Of a stretch of 64,000 nucleotides of DNA, positions 12,264 to 24,395 are shown one piece after another. Under the pieces are notes generated by a model, which was not told the DNA's origin, searched no databases, and saw only the letters and a list, made by a program, of their open reading frames with translations. This DNA is from Sebastes aleutianus. Its lineage: Eukaryota; Chordata; Actinopteri; Perciformes; Sebastidae. The DNA lies in the NCBI GenBank assembly GCA_916700875.1, contig CAKAKS010000067.1:22530591-22594590 (forward strand), given 5' to 3'. A program made the position numbers and the translations under genes. Position 1 is the first letter of the stretch; each line of letters begins with the position of its first letter.

Positions 12264-15200
12264 GTGCGTGTGCGGGCACTTGTGCTTCTGTCTTTTTTTC
12301 AACTGTTTTGAGTAAGGGCATTTTGGCATTTGCAATTTAAATGTAATTCCTGTTGCTTATTGGCAACATTTTACTCAGTTATTTAACTGCATATAAACGG
12401 GGAATACATGGGGTGCAGGAAAATTGCTTAAATGAACAAAGTCAGACTGGTTGTAAACAAACCCCCAATTTTGCCATTTCCTCCAAACCACCTGTTATGT
12501 TAAATTAAATTATGTTACTATTATATCTAAATGTATTACCCAAACTTACAGAGTTTATTGTTTACCCTTATTGCCATGATACATAGAGGTGGGAACCACC
12601 AGAGGCCCCATGATACGATATTATCACGATACTTAATTCACGATTACGATTTACGATCTTATTGGGTTTTAAAACATGTTGCGATATGTTGAATATTGCG
12701 ATAAGATATATAACAATTTATTACCTTTTTCTCAACTGCAAAATTATGCAGTTTGTCAACATGTGTTTTATTGAATAAGATACAGTTTTCCCTCTTTTCA
12801 TCTCAGAGTTTTCATTCACATTTCTTGAGGTCAGAGGTCAAGGGACCCCTTTGAAAATGGCCCAAATTTAGCGTAACTTTGGAGCGTTATTTAACCTCTT
12901 TCCCAATAAGCCGGTATGACTGGGTTGATACCAATGGATTCCTTAGGTTTTCAAGATTCATATGATACTAGTATCTTCACTCTAGCTTTAAAACTCAACG
13001 CGCTACGCGTTAATAGTTTATATAATAAAAGATAGATACTTGACGTCTGTGTATTGATACAATATTGCCATGCAAAATATCGCTATATTATACTTTATTG
13101 ATTTTTTTCCCCCACTCCTAGTAAACAAACATAAGCATGTACTATATGTGTGTTTGTGTTGGATGTCTCTTATGTTGAGCCTGTTGAAAAGTCTGGCAAG
13201 TTAAAGGAATAGCTGCTAATTCACGTGCTTGAGAGTGGTATCAATCGTTTCGTCGAACTCTCGGAAAGAAAGCGAATAAGTGCATCTCCCAGAATGTCAA
13301 ACTATTCCTTTAAGCACACTCCAGAAAATCCACAATTTAGAAACCCCACAGAGAGCTATCACCCAGTTACAGTTTGTTGTGTGCTTAGTCTTGATGCACT
13401 TAATCTATCAAACATCTGTAGTCCAGCCGCTACACAGTGTTAGTGCTCCATCAGCTTTAATCCTGCTGCTCATTTACCTCTCTCTCTCTCTTTCTCCTCA
13501 CGCTCAGCTTACTGCGAGGAGCGGAGCAGATGGGCATGCACAAGGCCGTCAAGCCGCAGTTCGGCGGCGGGATGCGGCGCTTTTCCTGCGAGGAAGACAA
13601 CATCTATGAGAACATAGACAGCGAGCTCTGCTTTTTTACCTCACAGGTTAGAGGTCAATACTGTGGGTGCTTGTTAATCCAGGGCGGCTGTGGCTCAGAG
13701 GGTAGAGCAGGTTGTCCACCAATCGGAAGGTCGGTGGTTCGATCCCCGGCTGCTCCGAGTCACATGCCGATGTGTCCTTGAGCAAGACACTTAACCCCGA
13801 AGGTATAGCCATCGGTGTGTGAATGAGTATTAAGATTAGATCCTGATGGGCAAAGTTGGCACCTTAAAAGCCTCTGTCATCAGTGTATGAATGGGTGTGT
13901 GAATGGGTGAATACTGACATGTAGTGTAAAGTGCCTGCGGTGGTTGGAAGACTAGAAAAGCACTATATAAAAGCAAGTCCATTTAATGATTTTTACATAT
14001 TGTTGCTTTGGGTGTGTTATTAAAGATCATTTTTCTGTCTTTTGCTGTTATATTTCTGGAATTTAAAATACATGTCTCTAAATATTATCTTTTCTTTCTC
14101 CCCATAACTGTTTCCAGGAGCGTCAGGGCATTATAAAGTATTGGCTGGACAATCTGCGAGCCAAACAGGGGGAGGTGCTCCACAACATTCACTTCCTGGA
14201 GGGGCAGCCAATCAGTATGCTGTCATTTGTTATGATTGAACTTTTTAATGCTGTTCTTTTATTCTTCCGTATCTAAAAAGCAGTACTTTGTGCAGTGGAT
14301 TTTATTTGTCAAACATGTCTAAATGTCACGTTTCCCGATGTGTCCTCTTTAGTTCCAGAGCTGCAGGCTCGGGGGGTGATCCATCAAATGTTTCCTCTCC
14401 ACGAGCAGAGGATCCTCAACCAGCTGATGACGTCTTGGGTCCAGGCTGTGTGTGAAAGGCAGCCTCTGGGTGGGAAATATCAACCTTTTATTTTGAAAAG
14501 TATAACAGTAAAAGTACAACAGCAGGCCTGACTGTTAATACCAAGTCACATTCGTTAATACTGTCAAATTGTTTGAGCTTGTTATTAAAGGTACAGTGTG
14601 TAGAGTTACGGTTCAACCTTCAGCTCACTCCTCCCTTTCCAAGACTGCAGTAACGTCGAGCCGTCGAGTGCCAAACCGCGGTAACGCCGTTCACCTCGCT
14701 CAGAGGCCATCCTTACCATAATAACACTACATTACGCCGGCTGACGCTACCACGGTTTTGCACTCTGCGGCTCACATTACCGCAGTTTCACGAGCGTTTT
14801 GGAGACCTATGGTGGCCTTCAGGTAACGTAAAAACGTGAAAGGCACTCTCTAGAGCCAGTGTTTGGTTTGTCCGTTCTGGGCTACTGTAGAAACATGTCG
14901 GAGCAACATGGTGACTCCGTAAAGAAGACCCACTCCCCATGTAGATATGAAGGACTCATTCTAAGCTAACGAAAACACAACGATTCTTAGTTTCAGGTGA
15001 TTATACACTAATGAAAACATAGTTATGAATATTATATTCCATTTCTGCTAATAGATCCCCCAAAATGTTACACACTGTTCCTTTAATATAATTGTTTGAA
15101 ACATAATGATTCTTCTTCTCAGAGTCTCAATATGACCTGTTTACAATTTTCATTTGCTTTCTAGATGATATCTGTGACTACTTTGGGGTGAAGATCGGCA

Positions 15201-18200
15201 TGTATTTTGCCTGGCTGGGTTTCTACACCAACTCCATGCTTTACCCCGCTGTCATCGGCTTTCTGCTCTGGATACTCGCCGAGGCCGACCAGGTACTTGA
15301 AACCGATTCTATAATAAGATCTGTCTTTTCAAGCACTTGGAATATTACTAAAAATCACATACAGTATATGTGTACTGATGCTGATTTGTAATCATAGTAT
15401 ATTCTTTTTTATTTTAAGCCATGAATGTCAGGATCTTACTGCAATTTTGACGTCTATTTCGCTGTCTGTCCTCATACATTTTATATTAATTCCTTTGTAA
15501 AGATAAGAAGAGAGTTGAAGCAGCACAACAACCTACACACAAAAACAAAGTAAATGGCACTAGCTTTGGCATGATTGTACTCTCAAAGGTTACATAAGTG
15601 TCTTTTGATTCTCTCATGCTCGCTGCTCACAGACCAGTCAGGATATCTGCTGTGTGGTTTTCGCCCTCTTCAACGTTGTGTGGGCGACGTTGTTTCTGGA
15701 GCGCTGGAAGAGGCGAGAGGCGGAGCTGGCCTACAGGTGGGGCACCCTGGACACCCCCGCCGAGTCCTTGGAGGAGCCCAGGCCGCAGTTCAGGGTGAGG
15801 AGGGTTGTTACTGAAGCTTGAGCAGGTAGCTGCTGCTGTTTTGTTGTGGTGAACAAAATGTTTTGTTCACTTCCTGCTGTAGTCAGATTTACTCCCAAAC
15901 ATTCATAGTCACTTGTTAAAAGAGCTGAAGACTTCTCACAAAGTGTCATGCATCAGTAAATTCTCTTATTTCTATGCACCAAATCCACTATCCTCAGGTA
16001 AAGTTGCAACGTATGTCAGTCTTGTTTATCAGCGAGCACTTGCGCAACTCTGCAGGGCCTAGCACGGCGCACAATACCAGGAAATGTGATGTTTTTACAA
16101 GAGGAGTGTGTTTTCACACCCCACATGCTCTCGGAGTAGAGGGGGGGCAGGCAGCTTCTCTCCCGCCCTCAACCCACCTCCTGTTGTGTGGAATGAATGA
16201 AGAACTTGGGGGAGGGGATGTCAGTGACTCCTTTAAAAAGATATGTGGGAAATGCTTCAAAAGAGGCCCGGCTAGCTCAGTCGGTAGAGCATGAGACTCT
16301 TAATCTCAGGGTCGTGGGTTCGAGCCCCACGTTGGGCTCTAATACTTTTGGTTTGGCACCTCTGGCAACAGCAGCATGGTAATTCAAAATAACATGACAT
16401 AATGATATGAATAGAGGATGTGGAAGGTGTATATACACTCTGAATTCATGTCAGCTCCTGTAGAAAGTTATGGACTGACTTTGATCGAGGTAACACACCA
16501 GACAACCTCGAAATATAATTTGTTGTTTCATTTGCAATGTTTAATCTTTTCCACGAGAACCTGGCACGCAACAGCAAAAACATAAGAAATGCAACCACGC
16601 AAGCAAGCAGTTATTACGGAGCACATTTTTCACAAACATTTCCGATCCATTTTCCAGTGAAGATGATCGCAATCGTGCAACAAAAAAAGTGTCTGATGCT
16701 CTCCCTGCTTTCCTGTTCTCGCTTTATTCCACTCTGCAGGGAGTGAAGCGCTGCAGTCCCATAACGGGCTGCGAGGAGTTCTACTACCCGCCCTGGAAGA
16801 GAGCTCTGTTCAGATGGCTGGTCAGCCTGCCCATCTGCCTCCTCTGTCTCTGCTTTGTCTTCCTCGCTATGCTCCTCTGCCTGGAACTGCAGGTTTGAAC
16901 TGATAACACAGAGACCACGACAGTGACATTGACATAATTGTATTTCTTGTGAGGAGTTTGAAGACCCACCTTTACTGGAAACATAAATGATAACACACTA
17001 GTTAAACAGCAAGACAGAAGTAGTAGAATTACACTTTATTATATGCCAGAAAAACATCAGATTCATAACTACAGTTTACTCTGTAAAAAAATGATATGAT
17101 TCACACATTTTCAAACAGGTTAAACAAAGCATGTTCAAAAACACCTCTTGCCAGTTCATATTCATTTAATCTCCTTTTAAATATAGCTGTGGGAGTAGAT
17201 ATGAATGACTAAGACTCATTAAATATGTATCATGCTTCTGATGTAGGAGGTGGTGATGGAGATTCAGGAGCTACCTGGTATCACAAGATTCATTCCTAAG
17301 ATACTTCTGGCCGTCACTGTGACCATATGTGATGAGGTGTATAAGAAGATCGCCTACTGGCTTAATGACATGGGTAAGAGACACAAGATCAACAGTGAAA
17401 TATTATCTCTGCGATATATAATAAAGGAATTACTAATTAAAGTGGAACATATTTGCCCATGATTGTATTTATTGGGTATGAGTATATTTTACCTGAGTAC
17501 TGATGTATGAAGCTTTTAGCTAAGAGGTGTTTTGCATTCTCTATAATAGATCTATGAGGCAGTTAAAGGCCTTTTTACTGTCATTCAGTTGCACATTAAC
17601 AAATGCTTCTGTTTATCTCTCCACCCAGAGAACTACAGACTTCAGAGTGCCTACGAGAATAATCTCATCATCAAGATGGTTTTTGTAAGCCGTGCATCCT
17701 CCTCCTCTGTGTGTAGCAGAATACAGACAGTTGATCTAGATTGAGTGGGCGTTTTGACTTCCTGTTGTGTCTTCTGGTTGTTTTACAGTTTGAATTCATC
17801 AATTCTTACCTTAGCCTTTTCTACATCGGATTCTACCTCAAGGACATGGAGCGACTTAAGGAGGTAACAACAACAACAACAACAACTGTTGGCAGTATCA
17901 CAATCAATAAGACACAAATATTGGACTTAAAGTCACAATATGTAACTTTAGCTGAACTGTTTCTACTGAGCCCCTTAGTCACAGTTGCTATGTCTGCCGG
18001 TAAAGCTTTCCATCTTCACATGGCTCATATGCAGTTTACAATAACAATGGGTGCCAATTTACCACTTGAAATTCTTAGTTATTTTGAAACAATGGTTCCT
18101 TGATTTCAGACAGAGGCAAACAAAAGCAGGCTTCTCAATTTTTATGTGCTTGAAGCTATGAAAGCTGTATGCATTGGTTGGAAACGCTGTCCCCGGTGGA

Positions 18201-21200
18201 TTTTAATATTTCCAGCTGACTCGTTTCAAAACCAGAATCTTGTAAAAGGGGTCTTAAATACACACCTGACGGCTTCAGATATATGATGATATTGGGCTCA
18301 AAGACTGAGGCTAAAGCTGCAACTCTAGGACAAAACATCAGCATCCTCACCAGTTGATGATCCATGCATCATTACATTTGTACCTTCAGTCAGACTGAAT
18401 ATCTACATCATACGTGCTGCTAAACACTTTTGGAACGCGTGCCGGTGTTTTCTCTTTTGCACATCTTACATTCAGGACAGTAACAGATGTTGTCCTTCTC
18501 CTCACAGATGCTCGCCACTCTACTGATCTTCCGCCAGTTCCTACAGAACATCAAAGAGGTCCTCCAGCCTTATCTCTACGAGCAAAACAAGCTGGGCGTC
18601 TTCACCCCCAAGGTGCTGTGGGAGCTCGTCCAAACCATCATACTCAAGTACGGCCGCCTGGCTCTGGGAAAGGTTCAGGCCTCGATGACAGCCTATTCCT
18701 TCCTTGGTTCCAGAGGGATCCCCGCCAGTCATGCTGCCAACGGTAACCCAGAGCAGAAGAGGAGAGGGGATCTGAAAGCCGGATTCAGGCTGACGGAAGA
18801 AGAATGGGACCTGAACGACAGCAATCTGAAGCAACGCAAGGTCAGCTTCACCGAGAAGGTCGACTACCAGGACGTCGCGGCAGAGGCGCAGCCGGTGGAT
18901 CGCAGCTACCTTGAGGACAGTCCCACGCTGGTAGAGGAAGGGATGGATCCGTCCTGTATTTTTGACAGCTGTGATGAGGACAGTGATTGTGAATCACTGG
19001 CTCAGGTATGTGCTCTGTTTGTTATTATGATTTAACATCCTATTTTTTTTAGCTTTGTGGTTTTGGCTCCTTTGTCTACTCTACAAGAATCTCCATCTCA
19101 ACCAGTGGTTTTGTCTAAAATTGTCATACCATTTCCGCTTTTTTAATGAAGCAGAAATCTCTCATTATGTTTAGATAATACCAACTCTTTCCAGTTCAAC
19201 TTGTCTCATGTAGTTTTACGAATTAAGTTATATCATGTCTATGGGGATTGATGTCATTCATCCAGGTAGTACACTGACTACTATCTATTCCAAAGCTGCA
19301 AATTTTAAAGAGTATCTTTGGTATTTTTCAACCTGGATGCTATTTTCCTTCATTTTTGTGACAACAATTTCTGAAATTGGTCCAGTATTGAGGGAGAGCG
19401 CTGTAGACGGTTGCTGCTCACGGGCTGCAACATGGTGATATTGGGGCAAGCTGGCACCGCCCACTAAAAGTGCTTGTTTTTGCCACTAACAGGTTCTGAT
19501 TGTTATTATGTATCTGACGAGTCTCGCTCAAGGAGAAGTGGAGTGGAGAATTGGAGAATAGTGGAATTCATCCATGGAGTGCCAGCCGGATTTTCAATGT
19601 CATGGCTGAATATTTAGATGATTTCCACAATGTGGACGAGGTCTTTGAATTCAATGGCGGCCAGTATTTATTTGAGCCGGAGTATACGGATATTCAGATT
19701 TCACAACGAGACTTCTCCATGAGCGGAACTTGGACACAATAACAAACAGACCGGATCAAGCGAAAGGTAAGAAAAAGGTTTTATTTCTCTGTAGGGTTCT
19801 CTCCATAATGTTGTCAGACACTTATAACAGTCAGAGTCTGTCAGTGGCAAAAACAAGCATTGTTAGTGGACGTAGCGTTATATTGACGCTGCTCACTTGC
19901 CCTCGCAGCTCATTTCGCTGCTGCTGGTTACAGCATTATCTCACACTACTGGACCAGTTTAAAAAAAATTTGTCCCTAGACACAAAAACATGAGAAAAAA
20001 GGGTCCAGGTTAAAAGAAATACCAAAGTTACCCTTTAAAGAAACAGAACTCTTTCATTATGTTTAGATAGTTTCAACTCTTTCCGATACAGTTCAACTTG
20101 TCTCATGTAGTTTCACTGACAAATCAAAATAAAACTATCTATTCCAAAGCTGCAGAATTTAAGATGTCTAAGTATTGTAGACCAAATATTATGCCACTGT
20201 GTCCTCTCCAAAGGAAACTGACTCTCTCTGTCAGAGAAGAAAGATTGGTGAAGAGAACAAGAAGTCATGGATCGATCCACCAGAAGAAGTCAAAACTGTC
20301 TCTCTGACCCAGGCTGAGATTGAGAGCTGTATGCAGACATACGAGGTGAGACTCTTCACATGGGGCAAAGATATGCAAATTTTCATACAAAATCATCTCC
20401 AACCAATGTCACAACAGTGTGCCCGTGATAATATGTATATGTTTTCATGACCCCCAACAGGACACGCTTCAGGACTACCAGGAAATGTTCATCCAGTTTG
20501 GCTACGTGGTGCTCTTCTCCTCTGCGTTTCCCCTGGCAGCCATGTGTGCTCTTATCAACAACATCATCGAGATCCGCAGCGACGCCCTGAAGCTCTGCAC
20601 CGGCCTGCAGAGACCCTTCGGACAGAGGGTGGAGAACATCGGACAATGGCAGGTCAGAGTGTGTTTGTTTTGGGGAAAATGTCAGAAAAGCCTTCCAGGC
20701 TGCATTGTACATAATAGGGGGCATCTGATAGCCTGTAAATTCCTCTCTCTCTTTCTCTCAATATCAGACTGCAATGGAGGCCATGGGCTTGATAGCCATT
20801 ATAGTGAACTGTTACCTGATTGGTCAGTGTGGGCAGCTGCAGCGTCTGTTCCCCTGGCTGAGTCCTGAGATGACCATCATCTCCATCGTCTTACTGGAGG
20901 TATGCACTATACTACTGTTTGCGGTAAATGCAGGTTTGTCCATGAAGAGTTTTTTCGTTTTAAGAGACTGTAGTTTCATTCCCCAAAATGACACTTTTTT
21001 TAATATTACAAAAGAAGTACAAATGTGCATGGCCTGCTATATTTTGTTGTGACTTTGTAAAACCTTCAAAATCATTTTTACTGCAGGTTCATTAAAGCTG
21101 CAGTCAGTAACTTTGAGCAAATATGATGAAACGGTATTTTTATAAAACAGTCACTACATCCTGGCAGTGGTGCATGAAATGGATAATCGGTGAAAAGAAA

Positions 21201-23520
21201 TCATGTTCCTCTGAGACGTCCTAGTGCTCCTAATGGCAATTGCAAGATTTCAACGTGCCCAAAGGAAAACAACCAATCAGAGCCGAGCAGTCTTGGCTTG
21301 AGAACTTCGACCAAACGGTCAAACTAGACAGCGCTGATCAAATATGAATCAATATTCTGTTACTGTAATGCCTATTTCTCACCTCAAGTGTTTACAGAAA
21401 CATTTTTTTAAGCGTTTATTGATAGGACAGTGGATAGAGAGAGATGACATGCGGAAAGGTCCACAGGCCGGATTCGAACCCGGGTCCACCGCTGCCAGGA
21501 CTGAGCCTTGGCCACACATGGGCGCCCGCTCTACCGACTGAGCTAGCCAGGCGCCCTACAGAAACATTTTGTAGTGTACTGTTTAGCTGTAAAATGAGAA
21601 CGTGTGTGACCCAGCAGGTGGGCGGTGCTTGGGTTTGGCTCGACTGTTTTCAACATGGTGGCCGGGGTCACAAACGTTTGACCATTTGATCAGAGTTCAG
21701 GAGCAGTGATTGACAGCTGCTCAGAGACTGCTTGGCTCTGATTTGTTGTTTATGTTCGGGCATGGTGAAATCTTGCCAATGCCATAGGCTACAGGAATGA
21801 GTTAACATTTTAGCACTTCTGATTCCCTCGTCTGGAAGTCAATACGTTTTTAGTTAGATGCCTGAGATAAGGTCTGTCGTTAACACAAGCTTAAGAGATT
21901 TTAACATTGTGTTCTATGACATAAAATCCATCAATAAATACCCCACTCGTGAATTTTGAAGCTTTTACGTGTCTTAAAAAAGGCAGTTGCTAACCAGTGG
22001 CTAAATGAGAATACTAAACGACACAGAGGAACCTGATTTTTTTCAGATTACCTGCCTCATGCACTACTGGCAGGATGTAGTGACAGTTTTATAAAAAATA
22101 TTTTTTTATCATATTTACTCAAAAATTAGCGACTGCAGCTTTAATGAACACAAAACCTCACAAGAGTTTTTGGTATGTGTATGAGATGTGCTGTTTGATC
22201 TGTGAAAAAAAAACCAAACAGAATAAGAAACAGAATGTAACTGTGTGTTGAGCCTGTCCCTTTGTGGTTTCGTGGGTTTACAGCACTTTGCAATCCTCCT
22301 AAAGTACATCATCCATGTTGCCATCCCTGATATCCCTGGCTGGGTAGCAGAAGAGATGGCCAAGCTAGAGTACCGACGAAGGGAAGCTTTCAAGGTATAG
22401 TTGTGTCATAGCTTGAAAGACCTTCGGCCAACGCAAGGCTTGCTGCTGGCTGCACTTTATATCGTATTTCCATACACGTAAACCCCTTTGTGTCCCTGGG
22501 TGTGCATTGTCCAAAAATGTACAATAGGGCAGCTTTTCCTGACTTTCCATAAGAAATAACTGTCTGTTTTTGACTATGTTTGTGTTGTATCACATCAATG
22601 GCACTTGTCTGAGTATTGCCAAGATAGAAAAGCGCATTTAGAGTAAAACGCAGCTTGTTTGTGTGAGCTTTCTGCTGGATAGGATGTCAACTCCTTCAAC
22701 AGTGAAGATGCAAGCTCTGATGTGAAGCAAGTTGTAATTTCTAGCCCTGCTATCTCACATGAATTTATACTCTATAATATAGTCCTTATCCAGTCTTTGT
22801 TTTTCTGCCTGTGACTCTTTCTCCCTCTCTCCTCACATTTTAACACGCCTTCCCATGTAGAAGCACGAGCAGCAGGCCCAGCAGCACTTCCAACAGCAGC
22901 TCAGACGCCGGCGTGAGGAGGAGGAGCTCCAGCGTCAGGCCGAGCTGCAGGCCGAGGCCCGGCAGGAGAGCGACCACAGGGCGGACGCTCAGCACCAGCA
23001 CCACCACGACAAAGCGCCGGGGGGCAAAGGGGGGGATAAGCCCAAGAGACCCAGCTCTCTGCTGGGAAACAACAACGTGATGAAGCTGAAGCAGATCATC
23101 CCTCTGCAGGGGAAGTTTTCCTCCGGTAACTCGCGCTCGCCAGCCCAGTCCCCAACGGGAGGTGAGGCGAAGCTCCCAGGATTCCTGAAGTTCCTGAAGT
23201 CACCTGAGGCGAAAAAAGAGCCAGCAGTGGCGGCTGGAGCGCCGGGCTCAATTGTGACCTCCTCTGCTCTCCCTAGTGGCCAAGAGAGGTCACAGTCCCC
23301 CAACAGGACATTCAGTCCTGGCAAGCTGTTCAGTTTTAGCAAATCAGAGGGGACGGTGGTGTGTGTGAACGGGACGCCGCCAGCGTCCCAGCCTGCTAAC
23401 GCTCAGCCCAACAGGGGCGACTTAAACACAACCGTGGAGGAACTACCCTCCAGTGAGTCCGATAAAGGAGAATCAAGACAATCGACTGATTTAGAGAACT
23501 CAAAGAGTTATAATACATGA
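6404..23520 (+). CDS. ano8: Anoctamin-8 (TMEM16H) gene, 18 coding exons, complete
   Basis: Anoctamin-family multipass membrane protein; from literature memory, ANO8 acts at ER-plasma membrane contacts. Coding exons by splice signal and phase: 6404-6623, 10802-10912, 12056-12188, 13508-13646, 14118-14214, 14353-14469, 15165-15292, 15633-15794, 16740-16892, 17247-17373, 17629-17684, 17789-17863, 18508-19005, 20214-20345, 20461-20652, 20768-20899, 22284-22394, 22861-23520. They sum to 3243 bp (1080 residues) with every junction in phase. An anoctamin dimerisation-type N-terminal part (about 74-270, including FSCEED and SWVQAVCE) is followed by hydrophobic segments in exons 7, 8, 9, 12 and 15-17. 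An acidic cytoplasmic loop lies in exon 13. The C-terminus is Gln/Arg/Glu-rich and carries the ANO8-typical NNVMKLKQIIPLQGKF stretch. The start follows an AGC run; an upstream in-frame TTG is not credible. Human ANO8 is longer at the C-terminus. The a or b teleost duplicate cannot be decided. Intron 1 (4.2 kb) is mostly repeats. Confidence 0.95.
6928..6970. repeat. (GGA)n-rich microsatellite in ano8 intron 1
   Basis: Tandem gga triplets with interruptions, about 300 bp after ano8 exon 1. They produce a glycine-rich chance frame. Confidence 0.85.
7270..7582 (+). mobile_element. LINE 3' tail with (ATCTT)n end in ano8 intron 1
   Basis: The last 220 bp match 46785-47001 with high identity, ending cctccggggattaataaagg then ttcatcttatcttatctt. 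This is typical of a 5'-truncated LINE with a pentanucleotide tail. No reverse-transcriptase frame remains. Confidence 0.8.
7796..8299. mobile_element. hAT-like MITE, 5'-truncated copy, in ano8 intron 1
   Basis: Closely matches most of 52340-53040 (gggagatttgtcaagtattt, ctgacttgactatgacttg, gaggtcagaggtcaaggga), ending ttgacagcccta. The left terminal inverted repeat is absent or decayed. Confidence 0.8.
8310..10800. other. Remainder of ano8 intron 1, no gene seen
   Basis: About 2.5 kb with no exon supported on either strand. It includes an A/T-rich mixed stretch and a segment near 9000-9120 (ctgcacttatcagaagaacc, gctcgaaacgtta) that looks repeat-derived but has no second copy in the window. 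Confidence 0.5.
11227..11747. mobile_element. Inverted-repeat element with transposase-like remnant, ano8 intron 2
   Basis: Ends are inverted: cggagtattagggccacattg and caatgtggccctaatactcc. Inside each end lie inverted AT-rich arms built from attatgacttt and ctcgtaa type words. Between them an 85-codon frame (11395-11649) encodes a basic peptide with VKLYFTIGFTNNKIL and SIRTLKRLCKQLRLFRRKN, which resembles the DNA-binding N-terminal region of integrase-like transposases found in fish. I infer a deletion derivative of a larger DNA transposon. The family is not certain. Confidence 0.7.
12219..12268. repeat. (TG)n microsatellite in ano8 intron 3
   Basis: About 20 uninterrupted TG dinucleotides followed by interrupted TGCG variants, starting about 30 bp after the donor of ano8 coding exon 3 (ending 12188). 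It produces spurious Cys/Val open frames on both strands. Confidence 0.95.
12594..13120. mobile_element. Composite hAT-like MITE in ano8 intron 3
   Basis: Left end gaggtgggaacc and right end cccccactcc are an imperfect inverted pair. Near each end are atcacgata/tatcgc words seen in other hAT-like MITEs. The interior includes gaggtcagaggtcaagggac, also found in 7796-8299 and 52340-53040. Boundaries are approximate. Confidence 0.55.
13683..13986 (+). mobile_element. tRNA-derived SINE with LINE-like tail in ano8 intron 4
   Basis: The 5' part has Pol III A and B boxes (tggctcagagggtag and ggttcgatcccc) of a tRNA-like head. A central body (tccttgagcaagacactt) and a 3' domain (gaagactagaaaagcactatataa then gcaagtccattta) follow, the familiar tail of abundant teleost SINEs mobilised by LINEs. 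Same orientation as ano8. Target duplications were not resolved. Confidence 0.85.
14583..15088. mobile_element. Inverted-repeat DNA element, family B copy 2, in ano8 intron 6
   Basis: Begins attaaaggtacagtgtgtag and ends cacactgttcctttaat, an inverted pair. The internal block agagccagtgtttggtttgtcc matches the other orientation of 1804-2555. It fills nearly all of the intron between the exons ending at 14469 and starting at 15165. Confidence 0.8.
16266..16338 (+). tRNA. tRNA-Lys (CTT anticodon) in ano8 intron 8
   Basis: A 73-nt sequence reads as an intact eukaryotic tRNA. Acceptor arms GCCCGGC/GTTGGGC pair throughout (with G-T pairs). An A-box-like TAGCTCAGTCGG and a B box GGGTTCGAGCC are present, and the anticodon loop ACTCTTAAT gives CTT. 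It matches my memory of vertebrate tRNA-Lys-CTT almost exactly. The base after the acceptor stem is T rather than the usual G. A TTTT run begins about 7 bp downstream and could end Pol III transcription. No SINE tail follows it. It is either a functional intronic tRNA gene or a recent tRNA copy. Confidence 0.88.
19158..20158. repeat. 130-bp direct duplication flanking an inverted-repeat insertion in ano8 intron 13
   Basis: A block with attatgtttagata, gttcaacttgtctcatgtag and ctatctattccaaagctgca occurs at about 19158-19303 and again at 20055-20158. Between them, 19305-20041 is bounded by aaagagtatctttggtattt and aaataccaaagttaccctttaa, which are inverted copies. The insert contains a 63-codon chance frame. 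Looks like a MITE inside a duplicated intron segment. Confidence 0.7.
21088..22148. mobile_element. Inverted-repeat DNA element, family A copy 2, with about 100-bp terminal inverted repeats
   Basis: Begins ttcattaaagctgcagtc and ends gactgcagctttaatgaa, exact reverse complements. The similarity extends inward about 100 bp (for example the tcactacatcctggcagt region against actggcaggatgtagtga). It lies in ano8 intron 16, has no transposase frame and carries a nested SINE at 21407-21557. Confidence 0.85.
21407..21557 (-). mobile_element. tRNA-derived SINE nested in an inverted-repeat element, 13-bp TSD
   Basis: On the minus strand the head reads gggcgcctggctagctcag with an A box, then gggttcgaatccggc as B box, and a short tail ending in an A-rich run at 21407. 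The 13-bp direct repeat acagaaacatttt flanks it at 21394-21406 and 21558-21570, an exact target-site duplication. It lies inside the 21088-22148 element in ano8 intron 16, so it inserted after that element. Confidence 0.88.
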
Positions 23521-23697
23521 TCAACCATACCAACGTAATATTATGAATGGAGAGCAATGTACAAAAAGTTCAGGCAACATTCAGAGACACAGCTGTACCG
23601 TAGGACAACACATAACTAGTCACAAGGACCACATGTAAGGTCACTCTTGATGCAACTTACTTTGCACAAAGTATTATACTGTATCTATTAACACTTA

Positions 23698-24277
23698 GGT
23701 AACACTTTATAACAATCATCATTTATAAATGGTAAATTGATAGTTAATTAAACTTAGTTAATAGTTATTTTACTGTTAAGGAAATGATAATTGATAATGT
23801 TTACAAATTATTAGTAATGCTATAATTTATGTTATTTTAACAGTCTATAGTTGCACACATAACATTTTATATACTATACATACTAGGGCTGTCAGTCGAT
23901 TCACATATTTAATCGCGTTTAATTGCATGATTGTTCATGGTTAATCAGGATTAATTGCAAATTAATCACACATTTTTTATCTGTTCAAAATCACTAACCA
24001 CAATACTCAATATAGTATATGAAATGTTATGTGTGCAACAATAAACTGATAATAGTTTACGAATGTTATCGGAATGTAATTGTCATGGTCTCCTATCAGC
24101 TATGATACAATATAGAATTTATAAACTAATTATCTCATATTATACAAACTAATGATAAAATAACATAAATTATAGCATTACTAATAATTAGTAAACATTA
24201 ATTATTGAAAAGTAAAATACCTATTAACTATTAATTTACCATTTATAAATGATGATTATTATAAAGTGTTACCAACA
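23698..24277. mobile_element. Foldback DNA element with long inverted arms, 3' of ano8
   Basis: Starts ggtaacactttataacaatc and ends attataaagtgttacc. The arms pair for about 150-180 bp (for example attagtaatgctataattta against taaattatagcattactaat, allowing small gaps). The 8-mers aacactta and aacacttg flank it, consistent with an 8-bp target duplication. A fragment of the taatcgcgtttaattgca MITE type lies in the loop at about 23885-23990. Confidence 0.8.
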
Positions 24278-24395
24278 CTTGATTATCTAGCTTCCATGTA
24301 AAATATGTACAGTTAAGTGTAACTCCTTGAACGGGACTCGAGTGACATTTACTTAAAATACTGCATGACTGCCTGGTTTTTAACAACACCAACAG

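Noticed and set aside
12104..12340. Cys/Val and His/Thr repeat frames on both strands
   Set aside because: Direct translation of the (TG)n microsatellite.
21407..21557. Minus-strand tRNA gene
   Set aside because: The tRNA-like head is followed by a SINE tail and flanked by target duplications, so it is a SINE and not a tRNA gene.
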